From the NCBI GenBank assembly GCA_029260755.1, contig JAJDCQ010000043.1:1-64000 (forward strand): a stretch of DNA of 64,000 nt, read 5' to 3'. The stretch comes from Planctomycetota bacterium. GTDB lineage: Bacteria > Planctomycetota > J058 > JAJDCQ01. The notes beneath the pieces were generated by a model that was not told the DNA's origin, did no database searches, and saw only the letters and a list, made by a program, of their open reading frames with translations. This document shows positions 35,199 through 43,340 of the stretch, piece after piece (the stretch's first letter is position 1; each line of letters begins with the position of its first letter). Both the position numbers and the translations under genes were made by a program.

Positions 35199-37930
35199 TG
35201 CGACGGAGCGATCGACGCGCGCCGCGCCTCCCCGTCATCCTCGCCAGCGTCGTCGCCGTCGCGGCGCTCCTCGCCGCGCCGGCGCGCGCCGGCGCCGCCG
35301 AGGTCGAGCTCTCGGTCAGCAGCCGCGACATCTACGTCGGACTGCCGTTCACCCTGTCGGTCGCCGCGAAGGGCTTCGAGGGCGAGCCCGAGCCGACGAT
35401 CGGAGAGCTGGCGATCGAGGGGTGCGACGTCGTCTACCTCGGGGTGGACCCGAGCGTCAGCTCGTTCGTCCAGATCGTCGGCGGGCGGATGACCGAGGCG
35501 AAGTCGATCACCTTCGTCTACCGCTACCGGGTGACGGCGCGCCGCGAGGGCGCCCACGAGGTCCCCCCGATGACCGTCGCGCAGGCGGGGACGAGCGCGA
35601 CCTCGCGGCGGGCGGCGTTCGAGGCGCGCCCGGTCATCGAGACCGACGCGATGAAGCTCCGGCTCGTCGTGCCCGACCGGCCGGTCTGGGTCGGCGAGGC
35701 GTTCGCGGTGCAGGTCGACTGGTACATCACGCGCGACGTCGAGGACTACACCCTCGTCGTGCCGCTCTTCGACCTCGAGGACCGCGTCCGGGTCGAGGCG
35801 CCGCCGGGCGGCGGCGGCCGCGCGATCCCGGTCGCCGCGGGGAGCCGCGAGGTGCCTCTCCCGGTCGAGGTCGGCGAGGCCGAGCTCGACGGGGAGACCT
35901 ATACCCGCTACCGGATCCGGGCCGAGGTGACCGCCACCGGCGCGGGCGTCCTCGACGCCGAGCCCGCGCGGGTGATCGCGCGCCAGGAGACCGGCCGCGT
36001 CCGGCGTGATCGCCTCGGCTTCCGCGTTCCCGAGACGGCGCTCGTCCAGGCGCGCGACGTGGCGCGCCGGATCGAGATCCGGCCGCTCCCCGAGGCCGAC
36101 CGGCCGGCGAGCTGGAGCGGCGCGGTCGGGTCCGGCTTCACGATCGAGGTGGCCGCGAGCCGGAGCGTCGTCGCGGTGGGCGACCCGATCGAGCTCGAGG
36201 TGATCGTCCGCGGTCGCGGCGAGCTCGAGGGGATCGCGCTGCCGCCGCTCCACGCCGACGGCGGGCTCAGCCCCGCCCTGTTCGCGTTCCCCGAGGAGCG
36301 GCCGCCGGGCGAGACGCTCCCCGACGGGGGGAAGCGCTTCCGGGTGTCGGTGCGGCCGCGGAGCGAGCAGGCGCGCGAGCTCCCTCCGCTCGCCTTCTCG
36401 TTCTTCGATCCCGACGCCGGGCGCTACCGGACGGTGCGGAGTCGGCCGATCGCGCTGTCGGTTCAGGGCGGGCGCGTCGTCGGCGCGGGCGACGTGGTCG
36501 TCGGCGGGGCGAGCGGCCCGGCGGCCGGGGTGCCCGACGCCGCGACCGGCGCTGCGTCGGATGCGGCGGCGCTGGGCGGCGTACGGGAGACGGGCCGCGT
36601 CGGCCTCTCGCTCGTCGGCGCGGATCTCTCGCTGAGCCGACCCGACGAGACGCTCGCCGCCGCGGCGACCGCCCGCGGGGTCCTCCCGATCGTCGTCGCG
36701 CTCCACCTCCTCTCGGCGCTCTTCCTCGGCATCGTCACGGTCCGGCGAGGGTCAGCCGGTCGGCGGACGGTCGCCGGGGCGCGCCGGGCCGCGCTCGCGA
36801 GCACCCTCGCCGCGATCGACGCGGCCGCCGCCGCGCCGGTGCGCGAGGGCGGCGGCCGGATCGCCAGCGCCCTCCGGGCGCTGCGACGCGAGCTCGGCGC
36901 GGGGTCGGGAGACGCGGCGATCGAGAAGCTGATCGGACGCTGCGAGTCGCTCGCGTTCGACCCCGAGGCGGCGGCGCATCCGGTCCCGGTCGAGCTCGTC
37001 GACGCGGCCCGCGCGGCCGCCCGCGACATCGCGGCCGGCGCGTCGGGCGCGGAGCCGATCGGTCGGTCGGGCGGCGGCGCGGCGAGCGCCACGGGCGCCG
37101 CGGGCGCGCTCCTCGCCCTCACCGGCGCCGCCTTCGCGGCGCTCGGCATCCCCGCGACCGAGGTGCACGCCGAGGAGCCGAGCGCGAGCGACTCCGAGGC
37201 GGGCCTCGCCGCCGCGCGTGACGCCTACGGCGAGGCGCTCGCGACGGAGGACCGCGCCGTCCGCCTCGCGCGGTTCGCCCGCGCCGCGACGCTCTTCGGC
37301 GAGGCCGCGCAGGACCATCCCCGCGCCCCCGCGCTCCTCACCGACTGGGGCAACGCGGCCCTCGGAGCGGCCGACCTCGGGACGGCGTCGCTCGCCTACC
37401 GGCGCGCCCTCGCCGTCGACCCCGACCACGACCGCGCGCGGCGCAACCTCGCGTTCCTCGAGGGGCAGCTCCCCGCCTGGCTCCCGCGCGCGACCGAGGC
37501 GGGCGCGCTCGACTCGCTCTTCTTCTGGCACCGGACGCTCTCGCTCGCCGAGCGTCTCCTCGTCGCCACGCTCGCCTTCGCGCTCGGGACGCTCCTCCTC
37601 CTCCCCGGGCCGGCCGCCGGCGGGCGGCTCCGGCGGCTCCTCGCGATCGTGCCCGCCGTAGCCTGGGCGGCGCTCGCCGCGAGCGCCGCGCTCGAGCTCG
37701 CGCGTCCAATCGAGGCGGTGCTCCGCCGCGACGCCGTGGTGCTCCGGAGCGCCGACGGCCTCGGCGCGCCGCCGGCGTTCTCGCACCCGCTCCCGGCGGG
37801 CGCGACCGTCGCGGTGGAGGAGCGTCGCCCCGGCTGGACGCGAATCACCCTCGCCGACGGAACGCGCGGCTGGCTCCCCGAGGGGAGTCTCACCGACGTC
37901 GAGGCGGCGCCGGACGGCCGGGGGCCGTAG
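35198..37930 (+). CDS. BatD-BatE fusion protein
   Basis: 910 residues. After a signal peptide (about 1-33) comes a BatD-type region of beta-sandwich domains (for example VSSRDIYVGLPFTLSV, and VWVGEAFAVQVDWY) to about residue 480, a membrane helix (about 494-515), a cytoplasmic segment, another helix (about 631-652), TPR motifs (about 667-755), two more helices (about 786-832) and a C-terminal SH3-like domain (about 844-905, with GWTRITLADGTRGWLPEGSL). TPR plus SH3 is the BatE layout, so BatD and BatE, usually separate, are joined here. The frame is open far upstream, but this ATG overlaps the previous stop. Confidence 0.8.
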   Translation: MRRSDRRAPRLPVILASVVAVAALLAAPARAGAAEVELSVSSRDIYVGLPFTLSVAAKGFEGEPEPTIGELAIEGCDVVYLGVDPSVSSFVQIVGGRMTEAKSITFVYRYRVTARREGAHEVPPMTVAQAGTSATSRRAAFEARPVIETDAMKLRLVVPDRPVWVGEAFAVQVDWYITRDVEDYTLVVPLFDLEDRVRVEAPPGGGGRAIPVAAGSREVPLPVEVGEAELDGETYTRYRIRAEVTATGAGVLDAEPARVIARQETGRVRRDRLGFRVPETALVQARDVARRIEIRPLPEADRPASWSGAVGSGFTIEVAASRSVVAVGDPIELEVIVRGRGELEGIALPPLHADGGLSPALFAFPEERPPGETLPDGGKRFRVSVRPRSEQARELPPLAFSFFDPDAGRYRTVRSRPIALSVQGGRVVGAGDVVVGGASGPAAGVPDAATGAASDAAALGGVRETGRVGLSLVGADLSLSRPDETLAAAATARGVLPIVVALHLLSALFLGIVTVRRGSAGRRTVAGARRAALASTLAAIDAAAAAPVREGGGRIASALRALRRELGAGSGDAAIEKLIGRCESLAFDPEAAAHPVPVELVDAARAAARDIAAGASGAEPIGRSGGGAASATGAAGALLALTGAAFAALGIPATEVHAEEPSASDSEAGLAAARDAYGEALATEDRAVRLARFARAATLFGEAAQDHPRAPALLTDWGNAALGAADLGTASLAYRRALAVDPDHDRARRNLAFLEGQLPAWLPRATEAGALDSLFFWHRTLSLAERLLVATLAFALGTLLLLPGPAAGGRLRRLLAIVPAVAWAALAASAALELARPIEAVLRRDAVVLRSADGLGAPPAFSHPLPAGATVAVEERRPGWTRITLADGTRGWLPEGSLTDVEAAPDGRGP

Positions 37931-37955
37931 GCCACGCGATCCCGTTCCGTCGTTC

Positions 37956-38299
37956 GGCGAAGCGATTGCCGACGGGCGGGGCCCGCGGGCATGCGGCCTG
38001 CTTCGGGGCTCGCGGGCTCGCCGAGCGGTGGCTTCCCGTTCGGAGCCGTTGCCGAACCTTGGGCGAAGCGACTTCCGACGGGCGGGACCCGCGGGTGGGC
38101 GGCCTGCTTCGGGGCTCGCGGATTGGCCGAGCGGTGGCTTCCCGCTCCGAGCCGTTGCCGAAGCTTCGGCGAAGCGATTGCCGACGGGCGGGGCCCGCGG
38201 GTGAGCGGCCTGATTCGCGGCTCGCGGGCTGGCCGAGCGGTGGCTTCCCGCTCGGAACGTTCCGAAGCAGGCCGCATGCCCGCGGGCCCCGCCCGTCGC
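37956..38299. repeat. 106-bp tandem repeat cluster with an inverted end
   Basis: Units start at 37956, 38062 and 38168, each beginning GGCGAAGCGA and exactly 106 bp apart; the third is incomplete. After the third unit the opposite strand of the first 36 bases of the core returns: 37971-38006 and 38262-38297 are perfect inverted repeats. The same 36-mer also occurs at 48453-48488. Frames open through the cluster come from the repeat. The 38300-38360 stretch holds nothing else. Confidence 0.8.
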
Positions 38300-38360
38300 C
38301 AATGACTTCGCCCGAGGTTGGGCAACGGCATCGCAGAAGAGGCTCGTCAGTCCGTCGGAG

Positions 38361-39590
38361 TCAGTCCGTCGGACCGGGGGCTCCCTGGGCGATCCACGAC
38401 TCGACGAGCTGGATCTGCTCGAGGCTGAGCGGCTCGAGCCCGAGCGGCATGCCGCGGACGCCGGGCACCTGCCCGCCGGCTGCCTCGACGTGGCGGGCGA
38501 GCATCGCCGTGACGATCCGTGGCGTTCCCGAGGCGTCGGCGGCGAGGACGTCCGTCGCGCCGTCTTCTCGGCGGCGCGCTCCCGCGATGACGGCGGCGTG
38601 GGTGCCGAGGTCGAGGCCGGCGCCGGCGAAGCCGAAGCCGCCGGTGTTGCCGGGGCCGCCGTCGCCGCCGACCGGCTCGGGGTCCGAGTGACAGTGCCAG
38701 CAGACGTGGCGGAAGACCCGCCGCTCGACCGCGTCCCAGCTCACCGCGCTCGCGAGCAGCGGGAGGCGCTGCGGCAGCGTCGCCGGTGGCGGCGCGGGCG
38801 GGGTGAGGTCGGCCTCGAGGATGAACGCGGCCACGTCGAGCCGCTCCTCGGGCGTCAGCGCGGCGGGCGGCATGAGCGTGTCGGGCTTCATCGCCACCGG
38901 ATCGGCGAGCCAGGCGAGGAGCGCGGTCGGCGTCATCCGGTCGCGGGTGTGACGGAGGTCGGGCGAGAGGCGGACCTCGGGGCGGGCGTCCTCGCGGATG
39001 CGGGTCGGGAGGTCGGCTCCCTCGAAGCGGTGGCAGTCGTGGCAGGCGCGATCGAGGAAGATCGCGCGGCCGCGCTCGGGCTCGCCGAGGGCGACGGGCT
39101 CGGGCGTGGGCGCCGCGACGGACGCGCGCGGGATGAAGTGCTCGGCGATCGCCTCGGCGTCCTCGGGGCCGATCGGGAGGCGGGGCATGCTCGCGGCGAG
39201 GGCCGGGCGGAGGTCGTGCGGCGTCTGGAGGAACGCGACGAGCCAGTCCCGGCGGAGCCGCGCGTCGATGGCGGTCAACGACGGGACGGCGGTGAGCTGG
39301 CGGATGTGACGCTTCCAGCCGGCGGTCGCGACGAGCGGGTAGTCGTCATCGAGGCCGCCGGCGAGCACCACCTGATGGCAATCGACGCAGTGCCGCACCC
39401 GGACGGCGGGGACGAGCTTTCCCGGCGCGTCGTGGCAGCGGTAGCACTCGAAGCGCTCGACGACGGCGGCGACGCCGCTCACCGCGGGGCGCGGCGGGGG
39501 CGCCTTCCCGGCGTGCCGGCGCGCGTAGGCGACGCCGAGGCCCGCGACGCACGCGGCGATCGCGACGAGGAGGGAGGCGGTGCGCCGCAC
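38361..39590 (-). CDS. Tetrahaem cytochrome c, membrane anchored
   Basis: 409 residues from a GTG; an N-terminal hydrophobic helix (about 5-23) acts as signal or anchor. Four CxxCH sites are visible: CYRCH, CVDCH, CHDCH and CWHCH. The last domain contains MPLGLEPLSLEQIQLVESWI, a cytochrome c C-terminal helix as in domains related to the Pirellula-type cytochromes. It lies 6 bases downstream of a small membrane-protein gene in the same orientation. A periplasmic electron-transfer role is likely; the partner is unknown. Confidence 0.82.
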   Translation of the reverse strand: MRRTASLLVAIAACVAGLGVAYARRHAGKAPPPRPAVSGVAAVVERFECYRCHDAPGKLVPAVRVRHCVDCHQVVLAGGLDDDYPLVATAGWKRHIRQLTAVPSLTAIDARLRRDWLVAFLQTPHDLRPALAASMPRLPIGPEDAEAIAEHFIPRASVAAPTPEPVALGEPERGRAIFLDRACHDCHRFEGADLPTRIREDARPEVRLSPDLRHTRDRMTPTALLAWLADPVAMKPDTLMPPAALTPEERLDVAAFILEADLTPPAPPPATLPQRLPLLASAVSWDAVERRVFRHVCWHCHSDPEPVGGDGGPGNTGGFGFAGAGLDLGTHAAVIAGARRREDGATDVLAADASGTPRIVTAMLARHVEAAGGQVPGVRGMPLGLEPLSLEQIQLVESWIAQGAPGPTD

Positions 39591-39596
39591 CCGCGG

Positions 39597-40061
39597 TCAG
39601 GCCGACCGACTCGCCGCCGCGGCGGCGTGCTGGCGGTCCCACCACGACCACCGGTCATCGGTCTCGTCGACCTCACCGGCCACCAGGTCGGGGTCCTCGA
39701 GATCGCCGAACACCTCGGCGAGGCGCTCCTCCTCGCTCAGCGCCGGCGCGAACAGCTTCGACCGGATGAGGAGCCAGCCCATGAGCAGCCCGAGGACGGG
39801 GATGGCCGTGTAGCCGAAGGCGCTCACCCACACCTTGAAGCCGAGGAGGCCGCCGACGAACGGTCCGCCGACCACCCCGAGGACGAGGGTGAGCACCGCG
39901 TCGTGGAACGCGATCCGTCGATTCCGCCAGCGGTGGAGCAGCATCGAGGCGCCGATCAGGCCGAGCGGCGCGAAGTCGGCGACGGTGAGCTTCGCGAGGT
40001 CCCAGGTGACGATCGCGTTGCCGCAGGCGAGGGGGAGGGTCGGGTCGAGCGCGTCGATCAT
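39597..40061 (-). CDS. Small membrane protein upstream of the tetrahaem cytochrome
   Basis: 154 residues with three to four hydrophobic helices between residues 30 and 105 and an acidic C-terminal tail. No family is recognised. The six-base distance to the cytochrome gene suggests one transcript, and it could be the membrane anchor or quinone-facing partner of that cytochrome. Confidence 0.6.
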   Translation of the reverse strand: MIDALDPTLPLACGNAIVTWDLAKLTVADFAPLGLIGASMLLHRWRNRRIAFHDAVLTLVLGVVGGPFVGGLLGFKVWVSAFGYTAIPVLGLLMGWLLIRSKLFAPALSEEERLAEVFGDLEDPDLVAGEVDETDDRWSWWDRQHAAAAASRSA

Positions 40062-40113
40062 GACCCTGATACCCCGCGATCACGGGCGAGGTTCAACGGG
40101 TGGTCGTGGCTCT

Positions 40114-40141
40114 TTGCGTCATCGCCCGGGCCTGGTTAGAT
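40114..40141 (+). promoter_or_regulatory. Promoter of the 40.2-kb lipoprotein genes
   Basis: TTGCGT (40114-40119) and TTAGAT (40136-40141) are separated by 16 bases. The ATG is 35 bases further on, with GTGGGGGACC as ribosome-binding region. The divergent small membrane-protein gene begins at 40061. Confidence 0.5.
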
Positions 40142-40175
40142 TCCACTTTCGAGCCTGCGGAGTGGGGGACCAGAG

Positions 40176-41267
40176 ATGCTGAATTCCCAAGCGGTTTCGT
40201 CAGCGGCCCGGGTGCTTCTCCCGATCGCGCTGATGACGCTGGCCGGGTGCAAGTCGGGCGCCTACATCGAGGCGGCGGGCAAGCTCCGGATGACCAATCC
40301 GCACGCCTCGCTCGAGTACGTCGGGCGGTGCCTCGAGGGCGATCCGGAGAACCAGGAGGCGATCGACCTCCTCGGCGAGGTCTCCAAGATCATCGGCGAG
40401 CAGCACGAGGCGAAGGTCGCCGAGATGATCGCGGCCGGCAACCCCGAGGAGGCGCTCGCCGACTGCGATCGGGTGATCGCCTCGGCGTATCTCGTGCGCT
40501 CGATGCCGGGCGGGCGGCAGATCCCTCACAGCGAGGACGAGCGAAACCGGCTCGCGAAGAGCGCCGCCGAGAAGTTCTACGCGCTCGGGGTGAAGCACCA
40601 GGGCGAGGGCAATCACCGCGAGGCGGCGACGGCGCTCGTCCGGACGCTCGGCTTCCAGGAGGGATACCGCGACGCGCAGACGCGCCTCGACGAGAGTCAG
40701 GGGCAGGCGACGGCGCTCGCGTGGGTCGTCTGCAGCAACGCGGGCGACCACCCCGACCTCGCCCGCATCGTCGTCGGCGGCGTCGGCACCGCCGCGATGG
40801 AGCGTAAGCCCCTCTTCCTCCAGATCGTCGAGTCCGAGGCGCAGGCGACGGTCCGATGCATCGTCGAGATCCAGACGCTGACCTTCGAGGACTCCGGCTG
40901 GGAGGAGAAGGAGGACTCGCGCGAGGTGACGGTCAAGGAGAAGGACGAGCAGGGCGTCATCTACAACCGGAAGAAGACGGCCAACTGGACCGTCTTCACC
41001 CGGAGGACGAGCTGCAAGCTGACCGCCCACTTCAAGATCGAGGACATCGCGACCGGGCGCGCGTCGGTCGCCGACAAGGCGATCGCGCAGGCCGGCGACT
41101 CGGCCGCCTTCGTCGAGTGGTTCGGCGACAAGGAGGCGGTGCCGAAGGACATCCTCGCGATGCCGAACAAGGTCGGCGACCCGAAGGACGGCGGCGTCCT
41201 CGGTCAGGAGTGCGCCCGCGCGGTCGCGGACGACCTCGGCCAGAAGCTCTTCCAGGCGTTCAAGTGA
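40176..41267 (+). CDS. Lipoprotein with TPR-like N-terminal half
   Basis: 363 residues with a lipobox LAGC (about residue 25). TPR-like helices (about 35-175, such as NPHASLEYVGRCLEGDPENQEAIDLL) precede a beta-rich half. The family is not recognised; TPR lipoproteins of this size often help assemble outer-membrane or envelope structures. A BamE-like lipoprotein gene follows after 23 bases. Confidence 0.65.
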   Translation: MLNSQAVSSAARVLLPIALMTLAGCKSGAYIEAAGKLRMTNPHASLEYVGRCLEGDPENQEAIDLLGEVSKIIGEQHEAKVAEMIAAGNPEEALADCDRVIASAYLVRSMPGGRQIPHSEDERNRLAKSAAEKFYALGVKHQGEGNHREAATALVRTLGFQEGYRDAQTRLDESQGQATALAWVVCSNAGDHPDLARIVVGGVGTAAMERKPLFLQIVESEAQATVRCIVEIQTLTFEDSGWEEKEDSREVTVKEKDEQGVIYNRKKTANWTVFTRRTSCKLTAHFKIEDIATGRASVADKAIAQAGDSAAFVEWFGDKEAVPKDILAMPNKVGDPKDGGVLGQECARAVADDLGQKLFQAFK

Positions 41268-41290
41268 CGGGGCCCGTCCGGAGACCGACC

Positions 41291-41575
41291 ATGCGCTCGC
41301 TCCTGCTCTCGGCCGTGCTCGGAGTCACCCTCCTCGCGCCGGCCTGCGCCAACCTGAACGTGGGCGCGCCGATCGACCTCGAGGAGGTGCGGAGCATCGT
41401 CCCGGGCCACACCACCCAGGACGACGTCCTCAAGCGGATGGGCAAGCCGCTCCACACCGTGCCCGGGCCCGACGGCGAGATCTTCGTCTACCGCCATCTT
41501 TCGAAGTCCGGCGTCGCCCAGGACCTGATCGTCTCGTTCAGCGGCGGCCGGGTGAGCACGTTCTCCTACCGCTGA
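41291..41575 (+). CDS. SmpA/OmlA (BamE-like) small lipoprotein
   Basis: 94 residues: signal peptide ending APAC (Cys19), then the BamE-type fold signature IVPGHTTQDDVLKRMGKP followed by a short beta-rich end with FVYRH. Proteins of this fold bind the BAM complex or act in other envelope roles. It shares the promoter of the lipoprotein upstream. Confidence 0.7.
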   Translation: MRSLLLSAVLGVTLLAPACANLNVGAPIDLEEVRSIVPGHTTQDDVLKRMGKPLHTVPGPDGEIFVYRHLSKSGVAQDLIVSFSGGRVSTFSYR

Positions 41576-41687
41576 TCGATCCGGACGGCCGCGGACCCAT
41601 CCCGTGGTCACGACGAGGGCGCTTCCGCCGGGCTCCGGCCGTTCGAGGTCAGACGTTGCAAACGGCCTTGGCCGGGAGGGCCCGGAG

Positions 41688-43340
41688 TTGAGCGACGCGG
41701 CGTCGAACGTCATCGCGATCGAGTGCCCGCACTGCGAGCTGGGCGGCGAGGTCCCGCGGCAGTTCGCGGGCGGGCTGATCAAGTGCAAGCGCTGCGCGCG
41801 CGACTTCCGCGTGCCGCCGCTCGCGAACGCTCCGACGCGCTCGGCGCAGAGCGCTCCGAGCAAGACGCTCGACGAGATCCGAGTCGATGCGAAGCGAGCG
41901 GGCTCGGCCGAGGCGCTCCACCGGACGAGGGCGAGCGAGCCCCGGGCGTTCGTCGTGCTCGGCGCCGGCATCGCGCTCGTCGCCATGTCGCTGCTGTTCC
42001 ACGGCGCCGGCGCGAAGATCCTGCGTTATCTCTCGGCCGTCGGCGCCGGGACGGGCGTCACCGCGATCGGCTTCTTCACCTATCGCCTGCTCCGTCTCCG
42101 GTCGCCGGTGCGGGACACCCCGAAGGCTCTCGTGCCGCTGGTCTTCTTCGGAAGCGTCTTCATCCTGATACCGGTGGTCGACGTCTTCTTTCCCGAGAAG
42201 CTCGTCGAGCGTGAGCCGTGGCAGAACATGGTGGCGTTGATGCTCGGATCGCTCCCGCTCGGCCTGGCGATCGCCGCGCTCCGCCACGCCCGCACCGTGC
42301 GTGTCCTCTTCCTCCGCTCCTTCGCCGCCGATGCGCATGGCGACCTCGCCGAGACGCTCCGCCGCGCGCTCTCGTTCGTCGGGCGGACCGAGGCGCTCCG
42401 TCCGCCGGTGATGCTCTTCCGCGGCTCGATGAGCTGGGGTCTCGTCGGCCACGACACTCGATGGCGTGAGGGCGTGCAGGCGCTGATCGATCAGTGCCGC
42501 CTCGTCGTCGTCGATGTCTCGGAGCGCTCCGACAACCTGGCGTGGGAGCTGGAGCGGCTGCGGGCGGAGCCCCGGGTGCCGCGGATCTACATCGCCCGGG
42601 CCGGGAGTGGAGTGACCGAACAGGACGGTCACGCGGTGCTCGAATACGCCGGTGTCGACGACGCGGCGTTCGTCGAGAGGATCAAGGCGCGGGCCCGCAA
42701 GGCGGTCGAGGCCAACGCGCGGAGGCCGCGGCGCCGGGCGCCCCGGTGGCAGGGGCGCGGCTCGATCTACAGCGCCGTGCTCACCGCGATCTACGTCATG
42801 GTCGTCCTCATTCCCGTCTCCGACTCGGCCCCGTCGAGGGAGTCGATCGCACGGGACTACCGGCAGCACGTCGACTTCGCCGATGTCCAGGTCGGGGTCG
42901 AGGACCGAACCTGGAGCCCGGACGGGGTGAGGGTGACGCTCGCCGTCGAGTTGACGCTCGAGAACACGGGCCCCGAGGACGTCTCGAGGCTGCGCGCCGA
43001 TGTCGGGCTCGTCGGCTGGAGTGAGGAGCTCGAGCTTCTCGAGGATGGACACGTCCTCGAGGCCGGCGGGGAGATCACCCGACGGCTGCAGCTGCCGCCT
43101 CGGCTCCAGAGCGGTATCGTCGTTCCGCTCGCCCAGGCCTCGATCGAGGAGATCGAGCTCGCCGAGCCGCTCCAGAACCCGCCGACGCCCTGGTTCTGGA
43201 TCCTCCTCGCGCCCCTCCCCGTCCTGATCTGGATGACCGTCTCGTTCGCGCGCCTCGAGTCGGCGCCGAGCCCGGACGCCGAGACCCCGAGCACGACTCG
43301 CGACGAGGCCGGGGTGCCATCGACGAGCGGGACCCCATGA
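41688..43340 (+). CDS. Membrane protein with zinc ribbon and TIR-like cytosolic domain
   Basis: The start is uncertain. The TTG at 41688 has GGGAGGG eight bases upstream and is chosen; the GTG at 41604 has none. 550 residues: a CPHC...CKRC zinc ribbon (about 13-40), four membrane helices (about 86-200), a Rossmann-like cytosolic domain (about 203-340) with RVLFLRSF, DTRWREGVQALIDQCRLVVVDVS and DNLAWELERL, a helix (about 360-378), an extracytoplasmic beta region and a last helix (about 502-523). The cytosolic domain resembles membrane-anchored TIR-like proteins known from bacterial conflict systems; this is pattern memory, not a search result. The stop overlaps the next ATG by four bases. Confidence 0.6.
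   Translation: MSDAASNVIAIECPHCELGGEVPRQFAGGLIKCKRCARDFRVPPLANAPTRSAQSAPSKTLDEIRVDAKRAGSAEALHRTRASEPRAFVVLGAGIALVAMSLLFHGAGAKILRYLSAVGAGTGVTAIGFFTYRLLRLRSPVRDTPKALVPLVFFGSVFILIPVVDVFFPEKLVEREPWQNMVALMLGSLPLGLAIAALRHARTVRVLFLRSFAADAHGDLAETLRRALSFVGRTEALRPPVMLFRGSMSWGLVGHDTRWREGVQALIDQCRLVVVDVSERSDNLAWELERLRAEPRVPRIYIARAGSGVTEQDGHAVLEYAGVDDAAFVERIKARARKAVEANARRPRRRAPRWQGRGSIYSAVLTAIYVMVVLIPVSDSAPSRESIARDYRQHVDFADVQVGVEDRTWSPDGVRVTLAVELTLENTGPEDVSRLRADVGLVGWSEELELLEDGHVLEAGGEITRRLQLPPRLQSGIVVPLAQASIEEIELAEPLQNPPTPWFWILLAPLPVLIWMTVSFARLESAPSPDAETPSTTRDEAGVPSTSGTP

Noticed and set aside
37956..38299. CRISPR array
   Set aside because: The repeats are contiguous 106-bp units without unique spacers, followed by an inverted copy, and no cas gene is nearby.
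37966..38691. Open frames through the 106-bp repeats
   Set aside because: They consist of the repeat translated in several frames and have no start signals or family.
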